Shown here: positions 54,586-62,765 of the stretch, piece after piece
How positions within the stretch are numbered: position 1 is the stretch's first letter
Layout of the letters: every line of letters starts with the position of its first letter
Assembly: GCA_900548305.1 (NCBI GenBank)
Contig: URJZ01000004.1
Span: 21,365 to 85,364, forward strand
Length of the DNA stretch: 64,000 nucleotides
Source of the DNA: an uncultured Oscillospiraceae bacterium
Lineage (GTDB): Bacteria > Bacillota > Clostridia > Oscillospirales > Acutalibacteraceae
Reading direction: 5' to 3'
The notes under the pieces: generated by a model
The model's input: only the letters and a program-made list of their open reading frames with translations
Database searches by the model: none
What the model was told of the DNA's origin: nothing
Position numbers and translations under genes: made by a program

Positions 54586-55539
54586 ATGAGCGAAAAAGAA
54601 CAATTGCCAAAGGTGTCCACAGAACCCAAAGAACCTATGAACCATCATAAAAAGAGAAAAATTGCCATTATTATTACAGTCATTGTATGTATTCTCATTG
54701 TTTTGATTGTTACCTTATGTTCTATTTTTTTGGCAGGAGGACAGCCGGGAAAAGATCAGCCAACTTCAGGTGATGCTAGTGAAGTAAGTTCTGAGACGGA
54801 GACATCCTCAACGGAAAGTGAACTTGCAGAAGGCGGCAGTGTACAAAAGCCTATTTATATCGATCCTAGCTATGATGGGATTACAGGTGGAGCTGGTACA
54901 CAGGGAAGCCTTGAAGGAGGAAATACCAATGGTGAAGCCGAAAACGGTGGAAATGATACAAACAATGGCCAAAACGACACAACAACCGCTGTAGGTAAAG
55001 TATCTTTGGATGCTGTGGATAAAAAGTTGTTGGTAGGAAAAACAGTTACGTTAAAGGCAGAGGTATATCCTAACCATGCAACGGATAAAAAGGTAACATG
55101 GAAAAGCAGCAATGAGTCTGTAGCAACCGTAGAAAGTGGCGTAGTAACAGGAAAATCTCCGGGAGTGGCAGTGATTACAGCGACTACCTCTAACGGGAAA
55201 TCTTCTGCTTGTGTTGTAACAGTACGTGCTAAAACCGCTTATGATGCCCCGTATGATAAAGATGCTATTTACGCAGATATGGTAGCTTATGGTATAGGAA
55301 AAGGATTTACGTTGGATACTGCATTATCTGCTGATTCTGCGGAATATTTTGAAGAATATACAGGGGATGGCTGGTATCAAGATGCACCTGAATCACTTTG
55401 GAGCAAATGTGCTTGGATGATTGATAATGCGGCTCAGTCAGTAACAAGCAATACTGGTAGTATGGATGGACATCGCTTTAATATTACATTAAAAGCGGAT
55501 AATAATGGAGAATATCATATTTATGTGATCTATCAATAA
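54586..55539 (+). CDS. membrane-anchored protein with bacterial Ig-like (BIG2) domain
   Basis: 317 residues. Cytoplasmic basic head (1-24), one membrane span (about 25-50), a long Ser/Gly/Asn/Glu-rich linker (about 52-135), a BIG2 domain (about 137-215; KLLVGKTVTLKAEVYPNHATDKKVTWKSSNESVATV pattern) and a C-terminal domain of about 100 residues (DGWYQDAPESLWSKCAWMID) that I do not recognise. Likely extracellular adhesion or wall-associated protein. The start ATG 54586 has GAAGGAG upstream; the longer in-frame ORF covers the promoter and is rejected. Confidence 0.8.
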   Translation: MSEKEQLPKVSTEPKEPMNHHKKRKIAIIITVIVCILIVLIVTLCSIFLAGGQPGKDQPTSGDASEVSSETETSSTESELAEGGSVQKPIYIDPSYDGITGGAGTQGSLEGGNTNGEAENGGNDTNNGQNDTTTAVGKVSLDAVDKKLLVGKTVTLKAEVYPNHATDKKVTWKSSNESVATVESGVVTGKSPGVAVITATTSNGKSSACVVTVRAKTAYDAPYDKDAIYADMVAYGIGKGFTLDTALSADSAEYFEEYTGDGWYQDAPESLWSKCAWMIDNAAQSVTSNTGSMDGHRFNITLKADNNGEYHIYVIYQ

Positions 55540-55544
55540 GACAG

Positions 55545-55578
55545 AAAAAGAACTTTTCGTTTGAAAAGTTCTTTTTTT
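55545..55578 (+). terminator. terminator after the Ig-like protein gene
   Basis: AAAAAGAACTTTTC, GTTT loop, GAAAAGTTCTTTTT. Confidence 0.93.
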
Positions 55579-55685
55579 CTGTTTTGGATTATCAACCGCA
55601 CATAAAAAAGAAAACGATTCATGTTTTTCAGTCATCATGATTCTTTATGAAACATATGATTTTATTATGGAAAGGTGTGATTATT

Positions 55686-56270
55686 GTGTTGATATGTTCC
55701 ATAAAACCTAAAATAAAATTAACGATTATTGTTATTTTAGGAATCATTGCAGCTATCATTGTATCCGTGATTATTTATTTTAATTTTAAAGGAGAAACAT
55801 GGGTTATGGTGGCAGGCGCACAATATTCGATACAAGCCGGGGAAAACGAACAAAGAATCGACTTTTTAAAACAATTTGGATGGGAAGTAGAGCAGGAACC
55901 CGTATCTATTGAGGAAATTGTTATTCCTCAACAGTTCAATCAGGTGTACGAACGCTACAATGAATTACAAAAAACACAAGGAATGGATCTTACCAAATAT
56001 GCAGGAAAAACATTGAAAAAAGTGGTATATCAAATTACAAATTATCAGCGGCAGGATACCATTGTGCATGCAACACTGCTAATTTATCATGATAAAGTGA
56101 TAGGAGGGGATATTAGCTCTGCGCAGCTAGATGGATTTATGTATGGTTTTATAGGAGAAACTTCACAGGAGACCAGTCAATCATCCGATCCTATGAAAGC
56201 ATCTGACATTGAGGAGGCTTCGCAGCAACCTAAGAGAGAAATTTCTACCGCGGCATATCCAATAGACTGA
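55686..56270 (+). CDS. DUF4830 domain membrane protein
   Basis: 194 residues. N-terminal signal anchor (about 12-32), then a DUF4830 domain (about 50-150): RIDFLKQFGWEVEQEPVSIEEIVIPQQFN, YNELQKTQGMDLTKYAGK and the VIGGDISS segment are typical. The tail is Ser/Gln/Glu-rich. Such proteins are common in spore-forming Clostridia but have no known role. GTG 55686 is chosen for GAAAGGTG eight bases upstream; ATG 55647 in frame is possible. Confidence 0.78.
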   Translation: MLICSIKPKIKLTIIVILGIIAAIIVSVIIYFNFKGETWVMVAGAQYSIQAGENEQRIDFLKQFGWEVEQEPVSIEEIVIPQQFNQVYERYNELQKTQGMDLTKYAGKTLKKVVYQITNYQRQDTIVHATLLIYHDKVIGGDISSAQLDGFMYGFIGETSQETSQSSDPMKASDIEEASQQPKREISTAAYPID

Positions 56271-56336
56271 TAGGACTTTCTCTTACAGAGAAAGTATGAT
56301 AAAATAAAGCGATTGATAACAGGAGCGTATGGAAAC

Positions 56337-57050
56337 ATGAAAGAACGTTTGGATAAAATTCTTGCATCTCAAAATATAGGAAGCAGAAAAGACGTGGGAT
56401 TGCTGATACGTAAAGGAGCAATTACGGTAAATGGTCTTGTTGTGAAAAAATCTGATACTAAAGTGGATGGAGACATCGACGAAATTTGTGTCAATGGAAT
56501 TCCGTTGCAATTTAAACGCCATTTATACCTTATGATGAATAAACCTGCAGGAGTGCTAAGCGCAGCTAGAGACAGCCGTATGAAAACAGTGCTGGACTTA
56601 TTGCCGGAGGCATACCAACGCCGTGGGTTGTTTCCCGCAGGAAGACTGGACCGCGATACGGAAGGACTTTTAATTATTACAGATGATGGGGATTTCGCGC
56701 ATAAAATGTTATCTCCCAAAAGTAATGTATCTAAAGTGTATCATGCAAAATTGGATGGTGTTGTGACAGATGAAGATATCACTGCGTTTGAAACAGGAAT
56801 TGTGATTGGCGACCTGCATTGTTTGCCGGCACATTTGGAACGTTTGGAAAAGGATGGAGAATCATGGGCAAAGGTGACCATTTGTGAGGGCAAGTTTCAC
56901 CAAGTAAAACGAATGTTTTTAGCGCGAGGAAAACAAGTTGTATATTTGGAAAGAATTCAAATAGGAAATTTACAGTTGGACACAGATTTGCATAGAGGAG
57001 AAACACGGGAATTAACGGAACAAGAAAGAGCTGCAATTTTTCATAAATAA
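56337..57050 (+). CDS. pseudouridine synthase RsuA/RluB family
   Basis: 237 residues: S4 RNA-binding domain 1-48 (RLDKILASQNIGSRKDVGLLIRKG) and the catalytic domain with the nucleophile Asp105 in GRLDRDTEGLL, plus VSKVYHAKL and EGKFHQVKRMF motifs. It makes a pseudouridine in 16S or 23S rRNA; the family does not settle which. AGGAG lies 11 bases before ATG 56337. Confidence 0.92.
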   Translation: MKERLDKILASQNIGSRKDVGLLIRKGAITVNGLVVKKSDTKVDGDIDEICVNGIPLQFKRHLYLMMNKPAGVLSAARDSRMKTVLDLLPEAYQRRGLFPAGRLDRDTEGLLIITDDGDFAHKMLSPKSNVSKVYHAKLDGVVTDEDITAFETGIVIGDLHCLPAHLERLEKDGESWAKVTICEGKFHQVKRMFLARGKQVVYLERIQIGNLQLDTDLHRGETRELTEQERAAIFHK

Positions 57051-57055
57051 TTGTA

Positions 57056-57090
57056 AAAAGAGCTGTATATTGTGACAGTTCTTTTTTTAT
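57056..57090 (+). terminator. terminator after the pseudouridine synthase
   Basis: AAAAAGAGCTGT and ACAGTTCTTTTTTT arms with an 8-base loop. Confidence 0.85.
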
Positions 57091-57187
57091 ATACAAAATA
57101 CACAAAAGATTTTGGAAAAAGAATGAACAGGTAATTTTTGAAAAATAAACTTTTTTCAAAAAATCATATGAATTTATGCTAAATAGG

Positions 57188-57216
57188 TTGAAAAAAACGT
57201 AATCTTTGTGTAAAAT
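57188..57216 (+). promoter_or_regulatory. candidate sigma-A promoter of the CdaR-like gene
   Basis: TTGAAA and TAAAAT spaced by 17 bases, 114 bases before the start codon. Confidence 0.6.
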
Positions 57217-57330
57217 AAATAATACGATAAATATTTGTGGTGACAAACTTACCAAATGTTAAAAAATTTTTATGGTATTCATGAACAAATTGCTTTACGC
57301 AATTCTTACAAAAAAGTGAGGGAAAATGAT

Positions 57331-58416
57331 ATGTCGAACAGATTATTCCAAGGTGTGATTCATCAAATGCGTGACGCCATTGATAGAACCATTGGTGTTA
57401 TGGACGAAACATCCGTTATAATTGCGTGCAGTGAGCTTGGCAGAATTGGAGAAGTAAACGAAAGTGTAAATGCAGAGACAATGGCCTCTACCGATACTTT
57501 TGTTTTAAACGGTTATACTTATAAATCATTTGGCAGCCGTCCCAAACCGGAGTTTGCCGTATTTGTATCCGGCACAGATAGTGAGGCTGTAAAATACGCT
57601 AATTTATTGGCGATTTCTCTTGGAAGCATCAAACAATATTATGATGAAAAATATGATCGCAGCAACTTTATTAAAAATGTAATTTTAGATAATATTTTAC
57701 CGGGAGATATTTATTTAAAGGCTAGAGAATTACGCTTTAATACGGATGTAAGCCGTGTTTGTATGTTGATTAAAATTACAAATAAATCTGACGTTTCTGC
57801 TTATGATGTCATCCAAAATTTGTTTCCTGATAAAACAAAAGACTTTATTATTAATATTAATGAAACTGACATTGCTCTGGTGAAAGAAATACGCAGCGAT
57901 ATTGAGATGAAAGACCTGGATAAGCTAGCAAGCTCTATTGTAGATACATTATCCAGCGAATATTATATCCATTGTATGATTGGTATCGGTACCATTGTTG
58001 TGGGTATTAAGGATTTGGCACGCTCCTTTAAGGAAGCTCAGGTTGCAATGGAAGTAGGAAAAGTATTTGATACGGAAAAGACCATTGTAAGCTATGACAA
58101 TTTGGGTATTGCACGTTTAATTTATCAATTGCCTACCACCTTATGCGATATGTTCCTGAAAGAAGTATTCAAACGCGGCTCCATAGAATCTTTAGACCAT
58201 GAAACATTGTTTACCATTCAACGTTTTTTTGAAAATAATTTAAACGTATCAGAAACTTCCCGTAAACTTTTTGTTCATAGAAATACCTTAGTTTATCGTT
58301 TAGAAAAAATTAAAAAAATTACAGGTTTAGATTTGCGCGAATTTGAAGATGCGATTGTATTTAAGGTCGCTTTAATGGTGAAAAAGTATCTTTCTTCCAA
58401 TCCTGTAAAGCTCTAG
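57331..58416 (+). CDS. CdaR/PucR-family transcriptional regulator
   Basis: 361 residues. The N-terminal part (about 1-125) is a sensor region, the middle (about 140-280) resembles the CdaR GGDEF-like domain, and the C-terminus carries a PucR-type helix-turn-helix (FENNLNVSETSRKLFVHRNTLVYRLEKIKKITGLDL). Members regulate sugar-acid or purine use, but nothing nearby fits; its position just before ftsEX hints at a housekeeping role. ATG 57331 is preceded by GAGGGAAAA; the ORF extends upstream without a better start. Confidence 0.82.
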   Translation: MSNRLFQGVIHQMRDAIDRTIGVMDETSVIIACSELGRIGEVNESVNAETMASTDTFVLNGYTYKSFGSRPKPEFAVFVSGTDSEAVKYANLLAISLGSIKQYYDEKYDRSNFIKNVILDNILPGDIYLKARELRFNTDVSRVCMLIKITNKSDVSAYDVIQNLFPDKTKDFIININETDIALVKEIRSDIEMKDLDKLASSIVDTLSSEYYIHCMIGIGTIVVGIKDLARSFKEAQVAMEVGKVFDTEKTIVSYDNLGIARLIYQLPTTLCDMFLKEVFKRGSIESLDHETLFTIQRFFENNLNVSETSRKLFVHRNTLVYRLEKIKKITGLDLREFEDAIVFKVALMVKKYLSSNPVKL

Positions 58417-58509
58417 AATTGTTTTTTCTTGATAATTCCAGTCATTATAGAGTTAACAAAATAATTACAAAATAATTACAGATAATTTCCTTAAAAGAAT
58501 TATAAAAGA

Positions 58510-58552
58510 AAGACCCATTGGTATGATTGTAGGTAATATCAGTGGGTTTTGA
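58510..58552 (+). terminator. terminator after the CdaR-like gene
   Basis: ACCCATTGGTAT pairs with ATATCAGTGGGT (two G-U) and is followed by TTTT. Confidence 0.7.
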
Positions 58553-58603
58553 CACTTTTTCAAAAACTTACTCAAATTTTGTTACCAATGAGGAGAATTT
58601 GTT

Positions 58604-59674
58604 TTGATAGAGTTTAAGAATGTCTCCAAAGTATACCCAAATGGTGCGGTTGCTTTGAAGAATGTAAACATTAATATAAAAAAAGGCGAATTCGTTTTTA
58701 TTGTAGGCTCCTCCGGTGCCGGTAAAAGTACTTTTCTGAAATTAATTATGTGCGAAGAAAAACCGGAATCCGGTGACATTATATTCAATGGGCGAAATTT
58801 GTCAAAAATACGTAAGAGGGAAATTCCATATATCAGACGTAATATGGGAACTGTGTTCCAAGATTTCCGTCTGATTGACCATATGACTGTTTATGACAAT
58901 GTTGCATTTGCCATGCATGTTGTAGGAGCAAGTAATCGTGAGATTAAAAAACGTGTACCTTATATTTGCGGACTGGTTGGCCTTGAGAAAAAGATGAAGT
59001 GTAAACCTCATGAACTTTCCGGGGGCGAGCAGCAGCGTGTTGGTTTGGCAAGAGCACTTGTGAATAATCCGAAAATTATCATTGCAGACGAACCTACAGG
59101 TAACGTTGACCCGGATTTGTCTTTTGAAATTGTAGATTTGCTCAGTGAAATTAATCGCCGTGGCACCACTGTTCTTATGGTTACCCACGAGCATGATTTG
59201 GTTCAGCATTTCCATAAACGTGTAATTGAAATTCATGGAGGTGTTGTGGTTGCTGATACAAATGTGAAAAATCAGCCGCAGCCTTATGTAAGAGGAGCGT
59301 CGGTACCAAATACGCCTGAACAAGAACAGGATACATTTCAAGATGATGATTTGCTTGACGATTATAGAGAAGATGATGCAGGTGAACAAGAAACATATCC
59401 CGACACTGATTATCAAGAAATGTTAAAACGTTACAGTGTTGCTTCTGAAAAAGAGTCAGAAGAGCAAACAGAAGAAGTGAAAGAATATATTCCGGGACAT
59501 GTAAAAGAACATATTGTAAATGTTGAAACAATTTCTCAACCGGAAATTCAGTCGGAAGATGAAGATAATGAGGATGAAATTGTTCACTATGAGGATGCGT
59601 TGGAAGAGCTTGAAAATGTTTTAAAATACGAAACGGAAGAGGACGAGAAAGACAAGGAGGTGGCAAAGGGATGA
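58604..59674 (+). CDS. ftsE: cell division ATP-binding protein FtsE with acidic C-terminal extension
   Basis: 356 residues; the ATPase proper is about 1-228. Walker A GSSGAGKST (35-43), LSGGEQQRVGLARAL signature, Walker B IIIADEPTGNVDP and VTHEHD switch are present. The remaining 128 residues are strongly acidic (DDDLLDDYREDDAGEQE, DEDNEDEIVHYED) and not part of normal FtsE. FtsE powers FtsX to activate the peptidoglycan hydrolase encoded next. Start after GAGGAG; overlaps ftsX by 4 bases. Confidence 0.95.
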   Translation: MIEFKNVSKVYPNGAVALKNVNINIKKGEFVFIVGSSGAGKSTFLKLIMCEEKPESGDIIFNGRNLSKIRKREIPYIRRNMGTVFQDFRLIDHMTVYDNVAFAMHVVGASNREIKKRVPYICGLVGLEKKMKCKPHELSGGEQQRVGLARALVNNPKIIIADEPTGNVDPDLSFEIVDLLSEINRRGTTVLMVTHEHDLVQHFHKRVIEIHGGVVVADTNVKNQPQPYVRGASVPNTPEQEQDTFQDDDLLDDYREDDAGEQETYPDTDYQEMLKRYSVASEKESEEQTEEVKEYIPGHVKEHIVNVETISQPEIQSEDEDNEDEIVHYEDALEELENVLKYETEEDEKDKEVAKG

Positions 59675-60576
59675 AATTAGGCTACCTATTTAAAGAAGGC
59701 ATAAAAAATGCCTGGTCTAATCGTACTATGACAATTGCTTCCATTGCTGTTTTGGTTTCTTGTCTATTATTAACCGGTTCTGCAGTTCTTTTTTCTATGA
59801 ATCTTGCTAAGGCAATGGAAGTTTTCCAAGGAGGAAACTCCATTCAGGTATATTTGGATGAAGGATTGCCTACTTTGGAATCTGTAAAAATAGGAGAAGC
59901 GATTAAATCCATTGATAATGTAGAAAATTGTGAGTTTGTTTCAAAAGATGAAGCGGTAAAAAGCTATATTGAAGCTTTGGAGGGAGATGGTGATATTCTT
60001 GCCGGATTAACGGGAGAAAATAATCCACTGCCAGACGCTTTTAAAATTTCATTAAAGGATCTATCCATTTATGAAGAAACAGCACAACAAATTTTAAGTA
60101 TTGAAGGCGTACAAAAAATTAATGATTATTCCGAAGTTGCAAATAAATTAACAAGATTGGATACAATGGTGAAAATTGTTGCAATTAGTGTTGTAACTGT
60201 ATTAGGTATCGTTTCACTATTTATTATTGCGAATACCATTCGGGTTACTATGCACTCCAGAAGATTGGAAATCAGCATTATGAAATCGGTTGGTGCTACA
60301 AACGGTTTTGTAAGAGTTCCGTTTTTAGTGGAAGGTGCTTTAATCGGATGTATTTCCGGTTTGATTTCCAGTGGTTTGGTTGCATTGGCATACAATTATG
60401 TAATGAAGGTTATCTCCAGCCTGATGTCATCGTTTATACCATTGCCGTTATCAACAGTCATTCCTTGGACTATTTTAGCGTTTGTTGGGGCAGGTATTTT
60501 ATTTGGACTGGTTGGCGGTCTAATCTCTATTGGAAAGTATTTGAATAAAGAAGGGAGTAAGGTAATTGCTTTGTAA
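59671..60576 (+). CDS. ftsX: cell division membrane protein FtsX
   Basis: 301 residues: membrane span about 24-44, extracellular loop about 45-170 that contacts the hydrolase, then three spans with the FtsX core (TIRVTMHSRRLEISIMKSVGATNGFVRVPFLVEG). Works with FtsE. Its stop overlaps the start of the PcsB-like gene by 11 bases. Confidence 0.96.
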   Translation: MKLGYLFKEGIKNAWSNRTMTIASIAVLVSCLLLTGSAVLFSMNLAKAMEVFQGGNSIQVYLDEGLPTLESVKIGEAIKSIDNVENCEFVSKDEAVKSYIEALEGDGDILAGLTGENNPLPDAFKISLKDLSIYEETAQQILSIEGVQKINDYSEVANKLTRLDTMVKIVAISVVTVLGIVSLFIIANTIRVTMHSRRLEISIMKSVGATNGFVRVPFLVEGALIGCISGLISSGLVALAYNYVMKVISSLMSSFIPLPLSTVIPWTILAFVGAGILFGLVGGLISIGKYLNKEGSKVIAL

Positions 60577-61936
60577 AACTTTGAGAAACAAAATTATTAA
60601 AATTGCATTGATTGCCACTATGGCTGTTTCTGTTACCGTAGCACCAATTATGCATACATATTTCACTCCTACCGTTTCTGCGGCATCTTCTTTGGATGAA
60701 TTGAAGGAAAAGCAGAATGAAATTGAACAGCAAAAAGAAGAAACCAACGCAAAGTTGGAAAGCCTGAAAGCTGACCAAACACAGCAGCAAGAGTACAAAA
60801 ACACACTTGACCAGCAATTATATAATGTAAAACAAGAAAAATATGTAATTGAAGAGCGCATTGGTGTGTTAGATGCCCAAATTGTTGAAAAACAAGCTGC
60901 AATTGAAGATAAGCAAAGAGAAATTGACGCAAACTTTGAACAATTGGGTCAACGTCTAAATGCAATTTATCTTGCAGGTGAAACAACTACGTTAGAAGTC
61001 TTACTTCACTCCAGCAATGCAACTGAGCTAATGGACAACATGGAAGTAGTGCAAAGCATTACAGAACATGATAAAAAATTAATTGAAGAGTTACAAACAG
61101 CTATTAGTGAAATTAAAGACGAAAAAGCTGAGATTGAAGCAAACCGCGACGAAGTAGCTAATGCTAAAGTAGAACTTGACCAAAAACAGAGCGAAATCAA
61201 CGCACTTGTGGAAGAAAGCAATCGTGTATTAGAAGAACTAAATGCGAATATTGCTCAAGAAAATGAGCATTTACATGTTTTGGATGAACAAAGTGCCGAA
61301 GCAGCTGCAGCAGTTGACCAGTGGTTTGCGGATTACTATGCACAACAAGCGCAGCAAAACCAAAATAATAACTCTGGCGGTTCTAGCGATTCTGGTGGTT
61401 CCGGAAACTCTGGAGGTTCCGGAAGTTCTGGCGGTTCAACCAACGGGGGTAGTTCTGGCAGCGGTGGAAGTTCTTCCGGTGGTGGAAGTTCCAGTGGCGG
61501 TGGTGCTATTATCAATGGTGGTTTAAGTTCCACGGGTTGGATGTTCCCTGCACCGGGTACATACGGCTTAACTTCTGATTTTAGTGATGGCAGAAATCAC
61601 GGTGCTTGGGATATCGCTACCGGAGGATGTTACGGTAACCCAATAGTTGCAGCAAAATCAGGTACAGTTATGAATGCTATGCCTGATCCTTACGGATATG
61701 GCACCTACGTAATGATTGATCATGGAAATGGCTATATTACTGTATACGGTCATATGAGCAGCAAAATTGCTACTCCGGGTCAATATGTTGAACAAGGGCA
61801 AGTAATTGGTTATATTGGAAGTACAGGCCAGTCTTCAGGACCTCATTTGCACTTTGAGGTACGCTATATGGGTGTAAAACAAGATCCACTTAATTACTAT
61901 CCTGATATTTATGGTTCTTTAAGCAAATATTTTTAG
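60566..61936 (+). CDS. PcsB/EnvC-like coiled-coil peptidoglycan hydrolase (M23)
   Basis: 456 residues. Signal peptide about 1-38; long coiled coil about 40-250 (EQQKEETNAKLESLKADQ onward) that should contact FtsX; Gly/Ser-rich linker about 268-312; M23 LytM domain about 320-450 with intact zinc residues His345, Asp349 (HGAWD) and His427/His429 (HLH). Expected to cut septal peptidoglycan under FtsEX control. Start is TTG 60566, with GGGAG eight bases upstream and inside ftsX, so translation is coupled. Confidence 0.93.
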   Translation: MLCKTLRNKIIKIALIATMAVSVTVAPIMHTYFTPTVSAASSLDELKEKQNEIEQQKEETNAKLESLKADQTQQQEYKNTLDQQLYNVKQEKYVIEERIGVLDAQIVEKQAAIEDKQREIDANFEQLGQRLNAIYLAGETTTLEVLLHSSNATELMDNMEVVQSITEHDKKLIEELQTAISEIKDEKAEIEANRDEVANAKVELDQKQSEINALVEESNRVLEELNANIAQENEHLHVLDEQSAEAAAAVDQWFADYYAQQAQQNQNNNSGGSSDSGGSGNSGGSGSSGGSTNGGSSGSGGSSSGGGSSSGGGAIINGGLSSTGWMFPAPGTYGLTSDFSDGRNHGAWDIATGGCYGNPIVAAKSGTVMNAMPDPYGYGTYVMIDHGNGYITVYGHMSSKIATPGQYVEQGQVIGYIGSTGQSSGPHLHFEVRYMGVKQDPLNYYPDIYGSLSKYF

Positions 61937-61939
61937 TGT

Positions 61940-61980
61940 AAAAACGATTCGGAATTTAAGTTCTGAGTCGTTTTTTTGTT
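61940..61980 (+). terminator. terminator of the ftsEX operon
   Basis: AAAAACGATTC and GAGTCGTTTTTTT arms immediately after the hydrolase stop. Confidence 0.85.
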
Positions 61981-62082
61981 TTCATAAAGAAGAGGAATAT
62001 TTTTAGTATATTTGATATGATTTGAGTTTTGCACTTACAAATTTGTATAGTAGGGATTTATGTTTTAACCGCCTAATTATCA

Positions 62083-62111
62083 TTGACAGATACAGGCACT
62101 TTTACTATAAT
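62083..62111 (+). promoter_or_regulatory. sigma-A promoter of greA-lysS
   Basis: Perfect TTGACA and TATAAT separated by 17 bases, 90 bases upstream of greA. Confidence 0.92.
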
Positions 62112-62201
62112 AGAACATAAGTATTAATCAATGCTGACAGCATTTTATTTATACAGCACACACCAATTTTATATCAATATCATAAAGGTGGTTATTCACA
62201 T

Positions 62202-62687
62202 ATGTCTAAACCAATTTTTTTGACAGAAGAAGGCCTTACAGCACTGGAGCAAGAACTGGAAGAGTTAAAATCTGTCAAACGTAAAGAAATTGCAGAGAAA
62301 ATTAAAGTTGCACTGTCATTTGGTGACTTGTCTGAAAATAGTGAATATGATGAGGCGAAAAACGACCAAGCCATTGTAGAAGCACGTATTGCAGATATTG
62401 AGGTTATGCTGAAAAACGTGCAAGTCATTGACGAGAGTGAACTTAGCACAGAGAATATCCACATTGGTGCTAAAGTGGAAGTAAAAGTGACTATGCTGAA
62501 AAATGGAGAATCTAGTATTAAAGAGTACCGTATTGTAGGCTCTAATGAGGCAAACCCAAAAGCAGGAAGAATTTCTGATGAATCTTTGATTGGAAAATCT
62601 TTATTGGGACATACTGTAGGGGATAAATTTGAAGTTGAGGTACCTGCAGGCGCTATGCTTTATGAAGTATTAAGTATTTCAAAGTAA
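62202..62687 (+). CDS. greA: transcription elongation factor GreA
   Basis: 161 residues. The coiled-coil N-terminus (LTAEGL-like start, GDLSENSEYDEAKNDQ tip with acidic residues) reaches the RNA polymerase active site to rescue backtracked complexes; the FKBP-like C-terminal domain ends PAGAMLYEVLSI. AAAGGTGG precedes the ATG. lysS follows, a common pairing. Confidence 0.97.
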   Translation: MSKPIFLTEEGLTALEQELEELKSVKRKEIAEKIKVALSFGDLSENSEYDEAKNDQAIVEARIADIEVMLKNVQVIDESELSTENIHIGAKVEVKVTMLKNGESSIKEYRIVGSNEANPKAGRISDESLIGKSLLGHTVGDKFEVEVPAGAMLYEVLSISK

Positions 62688-62694
62688 GATTGTA

Positions 62695-62735
62695 GGGGGG
62701 CGGCGTGAGTTTTTCACCCTGCCCTTTTCATTTTT
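62695..62735 (+). terminator. hairpin between greA and lysS
   Basis: GGGCGGCGTGAG, TTTT loop, TCACCCTGCCC followed by TTTTCATTTTTTT. It resembles an intrinsic terminator but lies inside the likely greA-lysS operon, so it may limit lysS expression or terminate most greA transcripts. Confidence 0.65.
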
Positions 62736-62765
62736 TTAAGAAGTTTAAAGTAGGGAGAGTATAAC

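Noticed and set aside
59181..59666. Long histidine/leucine-rich minus-strand frame
   Set aside because: Shadow of the acidic FtsE tail (GAT/GAA codons read in reverse).
61375..61510. Short tandem GGTTCTGGC-like repeats
   Set aside because: They encode the Gly/Ser linker of the hydrolase and are expected of such linkers, not a separate repeat element.
61336..61533. Proline/glutamate-rich minus-strand reading frame
   Set aside because: It is the complement of the Gly/Ser-rich linker of the PcsB-like hydrolase, a compositional artefact.
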